A stretch of 64,000 nt of DNA, taken from Streptomyces sp. NBC_00582. Its GTDB lineage: Bacteria; Actinomycetota; Actinomycetes; Streptomycetales; Streptomycetaceae. Positions 27,801 through 35,639 of this stretch are shown here, piece after piece; within the stretch, counting starts at the first letter, position 1, and the number at the start of each line of letters is the position of its first letter. The stretch is from positions 7,316,001 to 7,380,000 of the forward strand of contig NZ_CP107772.1 of assembly GCF_036345155.1 (NCBI RefSeq), given 5' to 3'. A model generated the notes under the pieces. The model worked only from the letters and a program-made list of their open reading frames with translations. It had not been told where the DNA came from and did no database searches. Position numbers and translations under genes: made by a program.

Positions 27801-27839
27801 TCGTGGCTGGTCGCGCAGTTCCCCGCGCCCCGTGGGGCG
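27801..27839. repeat. Streptomyces-type intergenic repeat with hairpin
   Basis: The segment TCGTGGCTGGTCGCGCAGTT followed by CCCCGCGCCCC is a motif I recall from many Streptomyces intergenic regions. The last part forms a hairpin, CGCCCC (27826-27831) with GGGGCG (27834-27839). It may act as a terminator for flanking genes. Confidence 0.5.
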
Positions 27840-27868
27840 TCGTTGTGATCGGTGTCGCAGAGGAACTG

Positions 27869-28174
27869 TTACGTGGTGCTGGTGCCCCAGTCGTCCTCGG
27901 CGCCGTTGTGGGCGCTGCGGTCGCGCAGGGAGCGGACCCGGCCGGCCACGGACTCGGGCATGCGGTCGCCGACCTTGGTGCTGACCGCGTGGTACGCCTT
28001 GCCCGCGTACTGGCGGCCCTGCTGGGCGGCCGTCTCGGCGGTGTTGCGTACGGCGGGGTTCTGCGCGACCTGCCGCGCGGACTTCTTCAGCTGCTCGTAG
28101 CGCTCACGACCGGCGCGCGTGCCCAGCACGTAACCGACGGTGAGCCCGACGAGGAACGTCAGCTTGTAGCGCAT
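27869..28174 (-). CDS. small YtxH-like membrane-associated protein
   Basis: This 101-residue protein starts at ATG 28174 with GAAGGGTGG upstream. A short hydrophobic segment near the N-terminus (LTFLVGLTVGYVLGTRAG) is followed by a charged, Ala/Gln-rich helical stretch, the pattern of YtxH/DUF883-like proteins. An upstream in-frame start at 28312 would place 46 unrelated residues before the membrane segment. The function is unknown; such proteins are often stress-linked. Confidence 0.82.
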   Translation of the reverse strand: MRYKLTFLVGLTVGYVLGTRAGRERYEQLKKSARQVAQNPAVRNTAETAAQQGRQYAGKAYHAVSTKVGDRMPESVAGRVRSLRDRSAHNGAEDDWGTSTT

Positions 28175-28331
28175 GGCGGCCACCCTTCCCTTCGTAGGTT
28201 CCTGGTGCGGCGTCGGCGCCGGGGGGAACCGATTGGCGGAGCACCCCCCTGCTTGCGCTAATGTATGTGTCGCAGCGAGCGCCCGCCCCCTGGCGAATAC
28301 CCAGGTAGGCACGTTCGATGCAACGAGGCAT

Positions 28332-28404
28332 TCCTCCGTAGCTCAATTGGCAGAGCAGCCGGCTGTTAACCGGCAGGTTACTGGTTCGAGTCCAGTCGGG
28401 GGAG
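28332..28404 (+). tRNA. tRNA-Asn (anticodon GTT), copy 1
   Basis: A 73-nt cloverleaf has acceptor TCCTCCG pairing with CGGGGGA, D-arm GTAGCTCAATTGGCAGAGC, anticodon stem CCGGC/GCCGG with GTT at 28365-28367, and T-loop GGTTCGAGTCC. CCA is not encoded. Confidence 0.97.
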
Positions 28405-28409
28405 CTCGG

Positions 28410-28482
28410 TCCTCCGTAGCTCAATTGGCAGAGCAGCCGGCTGTTAACCGGCAGGTTACTGGTTCGAGTCCAGTCGGGGGAG
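28410..28482 (+). tRNA. tRNA-Asn (anticodon GTT), copy 2
   Basis: The sequence is identical to the first copy, only 5 nt downstream, with anticodon GTT at 28443-28445. The pair is probably one transcript. Confidence 0.97.
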
Positions 28483-28493
28483 CATCGTGAACG

Positions 28494-28516
28494 AGGACCC
28501 CGTAGGGGTCCTTTTT
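28494..28516 (+). terminator. rho-independent terminator of the tRNA-Asn pair
   Basis: AGGACCCC (28494-28501), loop GTA, GGGGTCCT (28505-28512), then TTTT. It is an 8-bp stem with a T-run, one of few classical terminators in this window. Confidence 0.9.
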
Positions 28517-28660
28517 CATGTCGGTGTCACGCCGACGGGAACCGCGCAGGCCGCAGCGCGGTCCCCATGGTCATGCAGGGCCGACCGGCGAAGCGTGAGA
28601 TCGTATGAGCGGCTATGCTGCGGCACACGGCGCGTACACATGTACGCGACACGCCGCTAT

Positions 28661-28734
28661 GGGGCGGTAGCTCAGCCGGTTAGAGCAGCGGACTCATAAT
28701 CCGTCGGCCGTGGGTTCGAGTCCCACCCGCCCCA
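28661..28734 (+). tRNA. tRNA with CAT anticodon (elongator Met, or Ile2)
   Basis: A 74-nt cloverleaf has acceptor GGGGCGG/CCGCCCC, anticodon loop CTCATAA with CAT at 28695-28697, and T-arm GTGGGTTCGAGTCCCAC. The paired G1-C72 excludes initiator tRNA. Met elongator and lysidine-modified Ile2 share this loop and I cannot separate them with certainty; Met is more likely. Confidence 0.92.
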
Positions 28735-28792
28735 CTGTGCAGGCCTATGACCTGCGGAAACGTCTCATCTGGGGTGCGGATTCAGGACTTTG

Positions 28793-28848
28793 GGCTGCGG
28801 GGCTGAATCCGCTGCTCGTGAGTTCAACTCCGCCACTGTCAGTGTGCG
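28793..28848 (+). pseudogene. decayed copy of the CAT tRNA 3' half and flank
   Basis: GGCTGCGGGGCTGAATCCG, then CTCGTGAGTTCAACTCCGCC and AGTGTGC align with the anticodon arm, T-arm and trailing ACTGTGC of the tRNA at 28661-28734. About 20 nt further on, TGACCTGCGCAGACGTATC resembles TGACCTGCGGAAACGTCTC after the real tRNA. It cannot fold into a full tRNA. Confidence 0.55.
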
Positions 28849-29075
28849 TTGGGATTGCTTTGACCTGCGCAGACGTATCGGCCTAGGGCTGGAGGATGGC
28901 GCCGTAGGGGCTGTACGAGCCTCTGGACGTCGAATTCTGGACGCTGGCTGGGCACGAGCATTCGGAAGTAGTGCCCGGTGACCCAGGGCGTCGGGAGACG
29001 GCCCAGGCCACTGCCGACTGACCGCCAGGCGGGCGGTCAGTCAGAAGCTCGGTGCCCGTCGGTACCGCGCGAGCT
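28849..29075. other. gene-poor stretch downstream of the tRNA cluster
   Basis: I see no supported gene in this stretch. It holds one flank repeat of the tRNA-downstream sequence (28859-28880) and a hairpin-forming GACTGACCGCC/GGCGGTCAGTC (about 29017-29042) that could terminate the leftward vapBC transcript. Base composition is less GC-rich than its neighbours. Confidence 0.5.
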
Positions 29076-29489
29076 CTACTGCCTGAGGTCGATCTTGCGG
29101 ACCGGCTGACCTGTCGTGCGGGCGATGGTGTCGAAGTCGCGGTCGTAGTGGAGGAGGGTGAGTCCCGCTTCCTCGGCCGCGGCGGCCACGAGGAGATCGA
29201 CGGGGCCCGCGCTGCGGTGCTCCCCCTTGGCGGTCAGTTGTTCCTGGATGACGCGGGAGCGGCGGTAGACGCCGTCGGGCATGGGACACCAGGCGTAGTG
29301 GGCGTCGAGGGCCGCCTTCAAGCGCGTGCGGTCCATGGCGGAACGGGCTGAGTAGAGGACTTCCAGTTCGGTGAGGTCGCAGATCGCGACGAGGCCGGCG
29401 GCGATCCTGTCGTCCCATTCGGCCGTGTTCTGGCGGAGCAGGACGCGGGCGAGGGCGGAGGTGTCGATGAGGTAGTCGGCGACTGTCAC
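29076..29489 (-). CDS. vapC: VapC-family PIN-domain toxin ribonuclease
   Basis: This 137-residue PIN domain has acidic active-site residues in YLIDTSALARVLL (Asp9), DLTELEVLYSAR (Glu), AGPVDLLVAAAAEEAG (Asp) and LLHYDRDFDTIA (Asp). It cleaves RNA (tRNA in characterised members) and is held inactive by VapB. The GTG start at 29489 overlaps the vapB stop by 4 nt (GTGA), giving translational coupling. It is next to a tRNA cluster. Confidence 0.92.
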   Translation of the reverse strand: MTVADYLIDTSALARVLLRQNTAEWDDRIAAGLVAICDLTELEVLYSARSAMDRTRLKAALDAHYAWCPMPDGVYRRSRVIQEQLTAKGEHRSAGPVDLLVAAAAEEAGLTLLHYDRDFDTIARTTGQPVRKIDLRQ

Positions 29490-29749
29490 TCGTGCGCTCC
29501 TGCGTCGCGGTCGTCGTCCGCGGCGCCCGCCCTCGTGGGGCGGTATGCGCTCTTGTGCAGCAGCAGGTCGATGTCCAGAGCGCCCTCGGCCACCAGTTCG
29601 CGGGCCTCGTCGAGTGCTCGCAGACGCCGGTAGCGGGCCGTGACTTCCCGCAGGGCGGTGTTGATCGTGTCGCGCTTGGTGGTGGTGCCGAGTTCTTTGG
29701 CTGCTTCCTCCAGCGCCTGGTCGTCGAGATCGATGACCGTCCGACTCAT
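29486..29749 (-). CDS. vapB: VapB-family antitoxin (ribbon-helix-helix)
   Basis: This 87-residue protein starts at ATG 29749 behind AGGAGG. The N-terminus MSRTVIDLDDQALEEAAKEL, continuing GTTTKRDTINTALREV, is an RHH DNA-binding fold. The C-terminal tail would wrap VapC. It is the first gene of the operon and likely represses it through the inverted repeats just upstream. Confidence 0.92.
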   Translation of the reverse strand: MSRTVIDLDDQALEEAAKELGTTTKRDTINTALREVTARYRRLRALDEARELVAEGALDIDLLLHKSAYRPTRAGAADDDRDAGAHE

Positions 29750-29763
29750 GGTGGCCTCCTCCG

Positions 29764-29795
29764 CTTGATGTATCAAGCGAAGTGTATCAAGATAC
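29764..29795. promoter_or_regulatory. vapBC operator: two inverted repeats
   Basis: CTTGAT-GT-ATCAAG (29764-29777) and GTATC-AA-GATAC (29784-29795) are perfect palindromes sharing a TATCAAG core. They sit 14-46 bp upstream of the vapB ATG. Autorepression by VapB/VapBC is the usual mode. Confidence 0.7.
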
Positions 29796-29835
29796 AAGAT
29801 CTTTTATGTGCGTCCTTTGTTGCGCGTTCGATTGA

Positions 29836-30075
29836 TCAGGGTGGACTGGCGTGGGACGCCGGTCCTGCGCGTCGCAGTCTGGAAGGTGACGTGCCGAACC
29901 ACCGATGTACCGCACAAGTGAGACTGGACTGTTCGTGCATGCCCAAGGCGGCCGCGACCTGCGAGAAGGGCAGGTCGCCGCCGGAGGCGGCGAGGGCCTG
30001 GGCGGCGCCGCCCAGGACGAGGAGCGAGGCCACGGCGACGGCTGCGGCACGGGTACGGCGAAGACGGACTGACAT
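29836..30075 (-). CDS. short secreted protein, possibly truncated
   Basis: This 79-residue protein starts at ATG 30075 (MSVRLRRTRAAAVAVASLLV) with a clear signal peptide to AQALA. The remainder (GGDLPFSQVAAALGMHEQ...) loses low-complexity character and ends in a basic Arg/Pro/Ser tail unlike a secreted domain. It may be the stump of a longer gene cut where the vapBC segment joins. It lies 49 bp downstream of the MBL-fold gene, same strand. I do not recognise a family. Confidence 0.5.
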   Translation of the reverse strand: MSVRLRRTRAAAVAVASLLVLGGAAQALAASGGDLPFSQVAAALGMHEQSSLTCAVHRWFGTSPSRLRRAGPASHASPP

Positions 30076-30124
30076 GACAAGTCTTCCTGAATGGGCGGGA
30101 GTTGAAAGGGGAGCAGCCGGAGGA

Positions 30125-30904
30125 TCAGTGACCGACGCCGAAGAGGGACCGGTTGGCGATGTCGATGATGAACGGGCCGACATGGGAGGGGTGGCGGTCC
30201 ACGATCGCCTTCTTGTACGCCTCGCCGTCGTCGCCGAGCAGTTCGCGGGCGTCGGCGAGGTACTGGCGGATACTGGCGTAAACCTCCGGCCCCGCGGGCA
30301 GGCCGTGGCCGGCGAGGATCGTGTCGTAGCCGGTCTCCGCGGCCAGGGCGTCGACGGCCTGCTGCCAGCCCGTGATGTCGTCGTTGCCCAGGTAGAGGTG
30401 GACGTCGTTGTAGACGAGGTCCTGGGCGACCAGGACGCCCTGGTCGGGCAGCTTGACGAGGAGTTCGTCGGCGGCCTCCCCGCCGGAGACGGCCTCGAAG
30501 ACGAACCGGACGCCGTCGATGACCTCGGTGCCCGGGGTGATGTCCACGCTGGAGGGCAGGTCGGTGGCCGGGACGACCACGCCGCTGGGCAGCTGGGCGG
30601 CGGGGCGTGCGGCGATCTGCTCGCGCACCACGGGCAGTACGTGGACCGGCGCGCCGAAGCGGTCGGCGCCGTTGTAGTGGTCGGGGTGGGCGTGGGTGAT
30701 GATCAGGCGGTCCAGCGGCTTGCCGAGGCCCTTGGCGTAGGCGACGGCCTCGTCGGCGTAGGCGGGGTTCAGCTGGGCGTCGATCACGACGATCCGGGCC
30801 GGGGTCTCGATCAGCTGGGTGGTGGCGTGGAAGGTGTCCGCCGGGGACATGTAGCTGTGGATGCGGACCGCGCCCTTGTCGAGGACCGTGACCGTGCCGT
30901 TCAT
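30125..30904 (-). CDS. MBL-fold metallo-hydrolase
   Basis: This 259-residue protein has the metal-binding signature THAHPDHYNGAD (HxHxDH), a later Asp in LVAQDLVYNDVHL and His in ILAGHGLPAG. It resembles the metallo-beta-lactamase-like hydrolases annotated around quinone or lactone metabolism; the substrate is not evident. It is divergent from an AraC regulator, which probably controls it. Confidence 0.88.
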   Translation of the reverse strand: MNGTVTVLDKGAVRIHSYMSPADTFHATTQLIETPARIVVIDAQLNPAYADEAVAYAKGLGKPLDRLIITHAHPDHYNGADRFGAPVHVLPVVREQIAARPAAQLPSGVVVPATDLPSSVDITPGTEVIDGVRFVFEAVSGGEAADELLVKLPDQGVLVAQDLVYNDVHLYLGNDDITGWQQAVDALAAETGYDTILAGHGLPAGPEVYASIRQYLADARELLGDDGEAYKKAIVDRHPSHVGPFIIDIANRSLFGVGH

Positions 30905-31002
30905 GGGGAGACTCCTTGCGGTGGAGGCGGCCTTGCGTCGCCTTGACGACCTCCACTCTCGCCGCGAAACCGCAGGCAGACGAGATACGCTGAAGACTCT
31001 GC

Positions 31003-31938
31003 ATGGTAAATCGAGGACATCTGGAGACCGCGATGGTTCCCCGGGACGTGGCCGGTGGTGATCCCTCCCGGAGCGGCGCGATCCCCCGGCTCGACTTCAA
31101 TCCGCCCGAGGAACGCGTCCCCGGGCTCGAGATCGTCGACCTGGCGACCCTGCATGAACGGCGCCGCCGTCGCAACAGTCGGCCCGACGCGGTGCACCGG
31201 GTGGACTTCCACACCCTCACCATCGTCACGGAGGGCAATGGGGAGCACGCGATCGACTTCGTGACCCATCCCTGCCGCCCCGGAACCCTGATGTGGATCC
31301 GGCCCGGGCAGGTCCAGCGTTTCGTCGACCCCGGAACCACCAACGGCACGTACCTCCTCTTCACGCCTGCCTTCCCGCCGCACTTCAGCAGCGCCGAGAG
31401 GCTGGTGAACGAGTGGTACGGCCCCGTGTGCTGGCAGCTGGGCGCCGACCCCGCATACGCAGTCCTGTCCGCTCTGCTGGGCCAGATGCGCGCCGAGTAC
31501 GAGCGCACCGAGCAGGCCGTGTCGGCGGAGATCCTCCAACTCCTGCTGGCCACCGTGCTGTTGCAGATCGACCGGCTACCCCATCCGGATGGTGGCGGTG
31601 ACCCGGACGCCGGCGGCGAGGTCTACGCCCGCTTCCGCGCCGAACTGGAACGCTCCTACGCCACCACCCGCCGCGCCGCCGACTACGCCCACCGCCTCGG
31701 CTACACCGTCAAGACCCTCACCCGCGCCTGCACGGCCGCCACCGGACAACCCGTCAAACATGTCATCGACGGCCGGGTCGCCCTGGAGGCCAGGCGGCTG
31801 CTCGCGCACACCGACGAACCGGTGGCGACCATCGCCCGGCGCCTCGGCTTCCCCGAACCCACCAACTTCGGCAAGTTCTTCACCCGCTGCACCGGCGTCA
31901 CTCCGGGCACCTTCCGCCTGACGCACCAGGGCGGTTAG
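31003..31938 (+). CDS. AraC family transcriptional regulator
   Basis: This 311-residue protein starts at ATG 31003 (alternative ATG 31033). An N-terminal cupin-like sensing domain (HRVDFHTLTIVTEGNGEH, then GTLMWIRPGQVQRF) precedes a C-terminal AraC HTH with HRLGYTVKTLTRACTAATGQ and IARRLGFPEPTNFGKFFTR. It is divergent from the MBL hydrolase, with a 98-bp gap. Confidence 0.88.
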   Translation: MVNRGHLETAMVPRDVAGGDPSRSGAIPRLDFNPPEERVPGLEIVDLATLHERRRRRNSRPDAVHRVDFHTLTIVTEGNGEHAIDFVTHPCRPGTLMWIRPGQVQRFVDPGTTNGTYLLFTPAFPPHFSSAERLVNEWYGPVCWQLGADPAYAVLSALLGQMRAEYERTEQAVSAEILQLLLATVLLQIDRLPHPDGGGDPDAGGEVYARFRAELERSYATTRRAADYAHRLGYTVKTLTRACTAATGQPVKHVIDGRVALEARRLLAHTDEPVATIARRLGFPEPTNFGKFFTRCTGVTPGTFRLTHQGG

Positions 31939-32035
31939 TCCACGTATGCGCGGTATCCGTCTTCTGCCGAAGGGCGGCCATGCCGGTGAGGTGCCATGCT
32001 CCCCCGGTACTTGCCGGAAACCACCTCCGAGCTGA

Positions 32036-32191
32036 CGTAGTCGGGTCTGGGACTCCAGCTCCGAACTGCGGTACTGGGTGCTGCCGCAGCGGCCCGAGGG
32101 CACCGAGGGGATGAGCGTCGAGGAACTGCGGACGCTGGTCACCCGGGACTCGATGATCGGCGTCGCCCCCGTCGCCACCCCCGCGACATGA
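32036..32191 (+). pseudogene. nitrile hydratase alpha subunit, C-terminal remnant
   Basis: A frame of 51 codons, with no start, opens after a TGA at 32033-32035. It reads [20 protein letters not shown] and then [19 protein letters not shown]. This is the conserved C-terminus of nitrile hydratase alpha; the metal-binding CxLCSC region and the beta subunit are missing. The stop overlaps the next start by 4 nt (ATGA), the original operon junction. Confidence 0.8.
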
Positions 32192-32613
32192 CCGCCGCAC
32201 AGCGGCCGGACACCGGCGCGGCCGACGCCGACGCCGCGCGCCGCCGGGTCGAGGACCTGGTCTGCGGTCTGCCGGGCGCCGACCGTCCCTTCGACGCCCC
32301 GTGGGAGCCGCGCGCCTTCGCCCTGGCGGTCGCCGCGCACCAGGGCGGCCACTACGCGTGGAGCGAGTTCCAGGAGACGCTCATCGAGTCCATCCGGCGC
32401 TGGGAGAGGGAGCCGGACGGCGAGCCGTGGAGCTACTACGCCCACTGGCTCGAGGCACTGGAGTCGGTCCTCGCGGGCCGGGGGACCCTGTCCCGGGCCG
32501 GCCTGGCCGAACGGACACGGACGGTCCTGTCCACACCCCGCGACGCCGGTCACCACCGGGCCCACCGCGATCCGGTGGCCGTCTCCCCGGCCGACCTTCC
32601 CGCACCACCGTGA
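32188..32613 (+). CDS. nitrile hydratase accessory (activator/beta-N-like) protein
   Basis: This 141-residue protein contains [20 protein letters not shown] followed by [14 protein letters not shown] and [18 protein letters not shown], the pattern of the NHase accessory family related to the beta-subunit N-terminus. It normally helps load Fe or Co into the alpha subunit. Here the alpha gene is only a remnant and no beta gene is seen, so it has probably lost its partner. The reading frame itself looks intact. Confidence 0.82.
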   Translation: MTAAQRPDTGAADADAARRRVEDLVCGLPGADRPFDAPWEPRAFALAVAAHQGGHYAWSEFQETLIESIRRWEREPDGEPWSYYAHWLEALESVLAGRGTLSRAGLAERTRTVLSTPRDAGHHRAHRDPVAVSPADLPAPP

Positions 32614-32730
32614 GGCGGGCGGCAACTGGTAGCGGCACCGACGTATCCAAAGGGCCCTGCAAGGGTGCATCATCAGGACACCATCAACAGGAATCCTGAT
32701 ACTTTAACTTTGCAGATCTGGAGCGGGATC

Positions 32731-33624
32731 ATGTCGTTCAGCTCAACCGTCCAGGCCAGAGGCGTCCAGTTGCTGCTCGGTCGCGTGATGTCCCGCGTGC
32801 ACAAGGACCTGCGCGCCACCGAGGTCCCGACGCACACCGAGGCCCTCCGGGTGGAGACCGGCGCCGGCCCGGTGGCCTGCACCGTCTACCGCCCCACCAC
32901 CACGACCGAGACCCCCGCCCCCGTGTACGTCAACTTCCACGGCGGGGGTTTCGTCGTCGCCCGCCCGGAACAGGACGACCACATCTGCCGCTCCATAGCC
33001 GCCACGGCCGGCTGTGTCGTGATCAACGTGGACTACGCCGTCGCCCCGCAGCGGCCGTTCCCCGCACCCGTCACCCAGGCCTACGACGTCACCGCCTGGG
33101 TGGCGGACAACGGCACCGCGGGCGGCTGGGACGGGTCACGGCTCGCCGTCGGCGGCCACAGCGCCGGAGCCAATCTGACCGCGGCGGTCTGCCGCCTGGC
33201 CCGGGACCGCGGCACCTTCACCCCCCGGCTGCAGATCCTCGACTCGGCCCCGCTCGACCAGCTCGCCGACCCCGCCACCAAGCGCTCCCTAATCGCCAAA
33301 CCGCTGCTCACCCCGGGTCTGATGCGGATCTTCACCGACGCCTACGTCCCCGACCCCGCCGACCGGTCCGATCCCCTCGTCTCCCCCGCACTGGCCGACG
33401 ACCTCGCCGGTCTGCCGCCCGCCCTCGTCATCACCGCGGAGAACGACCGCCTGCGCGACGAGGGCGACGCCTACGCCAAGGCCCTGGAGGCCGCCGGCGT
33501 CCCCGTCACCCACCGTGTCTTCGAGGGGGTCGACCACTACTTCACCCACACCGGCCCGGTCCCCGCGGCCCGAGAGGCGATCACCCTGATGGCGACGACG
33601 CTGCGCACGGCGCTCGGCGCCTGA
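32731..33624 (+). CDS. alpha/beta hydrolase, hormone-sensitive-lipase (type IV) esterase family
   Basis: This 297-residue protein starts at ATG 32731 after GGAGCGGGATC. The oxyanion motif VNFHGGGFVVA, nucleophile elbow GGHSAGANL (Ser), acid NDRLRDEGDAY and His in GVDHYFTH define the HSL family of carboxylesterases on short acyl esters. The elbow is GHSAG rather than the more usual GDSAG. It may be co-transcribed with nothing; a hairpin follows. Confidence 0.9.
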   Translation: MSFSSTVQARGVQLLLGRVMSRVHKDLRATEVPTHTEALRVETGAGPVACTVYRPTTTTETPAPVYVNFHGGGFVVARPEQDDHICRSIAATAGCVVINVDYAVAPQRPFPAPVTQAYDVTAWVADNGTAGGWDGSRLAVGGHSAGANLTAAVCRLARDRGTFTPRLQILDSAPLDQLADPATKRSLIAKPLLTPGLMRIFTDAYVPDPADRSDPLVSPALADDLAGLPPALVITAENDRLRDEGDAYAKALEAAGVPVTHRVFEGVDHYFTHTGPVPAAREAITLMATTLRTALGA

Positions 33625-33633
33625 CGCGCCGGA

Positions 33634-33653
33634 CGTGACCGTGGACGGTCACG
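33634..33653. terminator. hairpin after the esterase gene
   Basis: CGTGACCGT (33634-33642) and ACGGTCACG (33645-33653) form a 9-bp perfect inverted repeat with a 2-nt centre, 9 bp after the stop. It may be a terminator; an operator function for the following TetR gene is possible. Confidence 0.45.
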
Positions 33654-33796
33654 GTGTCCCGTCCACGGGGGCATTCTTCCGACGGAGCGGGCGACCGCGG
33701 CGGACGTCGGCCGATACGCCGCCCGGCCGGGTGACGGGGTAACTTCGTCGGCGGGAAGGGCGGCCGCCGTCGGGGTAGCCCGTACGAGAGGGGTTG

Positions 33797-34495
33797 GTGG
33801 GGATCAGCGCACAGGCCGGCTCCGCCGCGCGGCAGCGCGCGCCCCTGAGCAGGGAGCGGGTGCTGGGCACCGCCGTCGCCCTGGCCGACGAGGGCGGGGT
33901 CGACGCGCTCAGCATGCGCAGGATCGCGCAGGCGCTCGGTGTCGTGCCCATGGCGCTGTACAAGCACGTGGCCAACAAGAACGAGCTGCTGGACGGCATG
34001 ATCGACGTCCTCGTCCAGGAGATCGACCCGCCGGCCGAGGGCACCGACTGGAAGACCGCCGTACGCCGGCGGGTGCTGTCGGCCCGCCGGATGCTGCTGC
34101 GTCACCCGTGGGCGCCCGAGGTGATCGAGGCGCGGACCAAGGCGAGGGTCACGCCCACCCCCGCCGTCCTGGCGTATCTCGACTCGATGGTCGGGATCTT
34201 CCGGGCCGGGGGCTTCCCGATCGGCCTGGTGCACCACGCGCTGCACGTCATGGGCAGCCGCCTGCTGGGCTTCTCCCAGGAGCTGTTCGAGGACACCCCC
34301 GACCGCGCGCCGGACCCGGACGCGCCGCCGCCCGAGGAGATGGCGGCGCGCTACCCCCACCTCACCGCCCTCGCCGCGGCGGTCGCCCATGACGAGGACT
34401 CCGTCGTCGGCGCGGGCTGCGACGACCAGGCCGAGTTCGAGTTCGCCCTGGATCTGACGCTGGACGGCCTCGAACGGCTCCTGCGCGCGTCCTGA
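33797..34495 (+). CDS. TetR/AcrR family transcriptional regulator
   Basis: This 232-residue protein has its likely start at GTG 33797 (GAGAGG upstream; a TTG lies one codon earlier). The HTH is SRERVLGTAVALADEGGV, then MRRIAQALGVVPMALYKHV. The C-terminal domain (LLRHPWAPEVIEARTK) is the TetR_C type with a hydrophobic ligand pocket. It sits just upstream of an oxidoreductase whose promoter carries two identical palindromes, its probable target. Confidence 0.88.
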   Translation: MGISAQAGSAARQRAPLSRERVLGTAVALADEGGVDALSMRRIAQALGVVPMALYKHVANKNELLDGMIDVLVQEIDPPAEGTDWKTAVRRRVLSARRMLLRHPWAPEVIEARTKARVTPTPAVLAYLDSMVGIFRAGGFPIGLVHHALHVMGSRLLGFSQELFEDTPDRAPDPDAPPPEEMAARYPHLTALAAAVAHDEDSVVGAGCDDQAEFEFALDLTLDGLERLLRAS

Positions 34496-34534
34496 AGCCG
34501 GATTCCTTCGCAGGGTCGTGGTCCTCCCTGTCCC

Positions 34535-34591
34535 TTGACCGGGTGTACGGCGTACACCTACCGTGCAGTCAGGAAGGTGTACGGCGTACAC
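34535..34591 (+). promoter_or_regulatory. promoter with duplicated TetR-type operator
   Basis: The 15-bp palindrome GTGTACGGCGTACAC occurs twice, at 34543-34557 and 34577-34591. A -35-like TTGACC (34535-34540) and -10-like TACCGT (34559-34564) with 18-bp spacing flank the first copy, so repressor binding would block polymerase. The centres are 34 bp apart. The target gene starts at 34650. Confidence 0.75.
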
Positions 34592-34649
34592 CCGGGGTCC
34601 GGGGCGCCTTCGGGGCGTCCGAGGTGTCCGAGCGCAATGGGGGAGACCG

Positions 34650-35639
34650 ATGAAGGCGATCGTCCAGGAGCGGTTCGGGCCGCCGGAGGTGCTGCGGCCG
34701 GCCGAGATCGACCGGCCCACGGTCGGGGCCGGCCAGGTGCTGGTACGGGTGCGCGCCGCGGCGCTCAACCCGTACGACTGGCACATGCTGCGCGGCGACC
34801 CGTACGTGGCCCGGCTGATCGGAGGCGTGGGACTGACCCGGCCCAGGCAGCGGGTGGCCGGGATCGACGCGGCCGGGCAGGTGGAGGCGGTCGGCGCCGG
34901 GGTGCAGGGGCTCCGGCCCGGCGACGAGGTCCTCGGCTTCTGCCCGGGCGCCTTCGCCGAGTACGCGCGCACCACCCCCGACCTGCTGGTCCCCAAGCCT
35001 CCGGGCCTCACCTTCGCGCAGGCGGCGGCCGTACCGATGGGCGCGGTGACCGCCCTGCGCGGCATCCGGACGGTCGGCCGGGTGCGGGCGGGACAGCGGG
35101 TCCTGGTCAACGGGGCCGCCGGGGGCGTGGGCACGTTCGCCGTGCAGATCGCCGCCGCCCTCGACGCGGAGGTCACCGCGGTCTGCAGCGCCGGCAACGC
35201 CGGCCTGGTGCGCTCACTGGGCGCCGCCCACGTCGTCGACCACGCCCGGGAGGACTTCACCGAGCGGCACGGGCGCTACGACGTGATCCTCGACAACGTT
35301 GGAAACCACCCGCCGGCCCGACTGCGCCGGGCGCTCACGCCGACCGGCACCCTGGTGGCCAACGGCGGCGGCTCGCCCGGCCGGGTGTTCGGCGCCGTCG
35401 GCTCCCTGCTGCGCACGGCCGCGCTCGACACGGTCGTACGGCAGCGGCTCCGCCCGATCCTGCCGTCCGCCCCGTCCGGACCGACGCACGAGGACCTGCT
35501 CGCCGTCACCGCCCTCGTCGACTCCGGCCGGCTCACCCCGGTCGTCGACCGCACCTACGCGCTGGCCGACACGGCCGAGGGTCTGCGCCACGTGGAGCGG
35601 GGCCATGCGCGGGGCAAGGCCGTGATCACCGTGCCGTGA
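34650..35639 (+). CDS. NADPH:quinone reductase-like medium-chain dehydrogenase
   Basis: This 329-residue protein starts at ATG 34650 with GGGGGA upstream. The GroES-like N-domain (VLVRVRAAALNPYDWHML, then PGDEVLGF) and Rossmann VLVNGAAGGVGTFAVQIAA are those of zinc-free quinone oxidoreductases; the zinc Cys residues are absent. It would reduce a quinone or enal with NADPH. It is repressed, by inference, by the adjacent TetR. Confidence 0.9.
   Translation: MKAIVQERFGPPEVLRPAEIDRPTVGAGQVLVRVRAAALNPYDWHMLRGDPYVARLIGGVGLTRPRQRVAGIDAAGQVEAVGAGVQGLRPGDEVLGFCPGAFAEYARTTPDLLVPKPPGLTFAQAAAVPMGAVTALRGIRTVGRVRAGQRVLVNGAAGGVGTFAVQIAAALDAEVTAVCSAGNAGLVRSLGAAHVVDHAREDFTERHGRYDVILDNVGNHPPARLRRALTPTGTLVANGGGSPGRVFGAVGSLLRTAALDTVVRQRLRPILPSAPSGPTHEDLLAVTALVDSGRLTPVVDRTYALADTAEGLRHVERGHARGKAVITVP

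Noticed and set aside
28487..28699. A 70-codon frame running through the terminator into the CAT tRNA gene
   Set aside because: It covers a terminator and a tRNA, and the sequence has no protein-like composition.
28661..28734. Initiator tRNA-fMet
   Set aside because: The first and last acceptor bases form a G-C pair and the three G-C pairs at the bottom of the anticodon stem are absent; initiators have a 1-72 mismatch.
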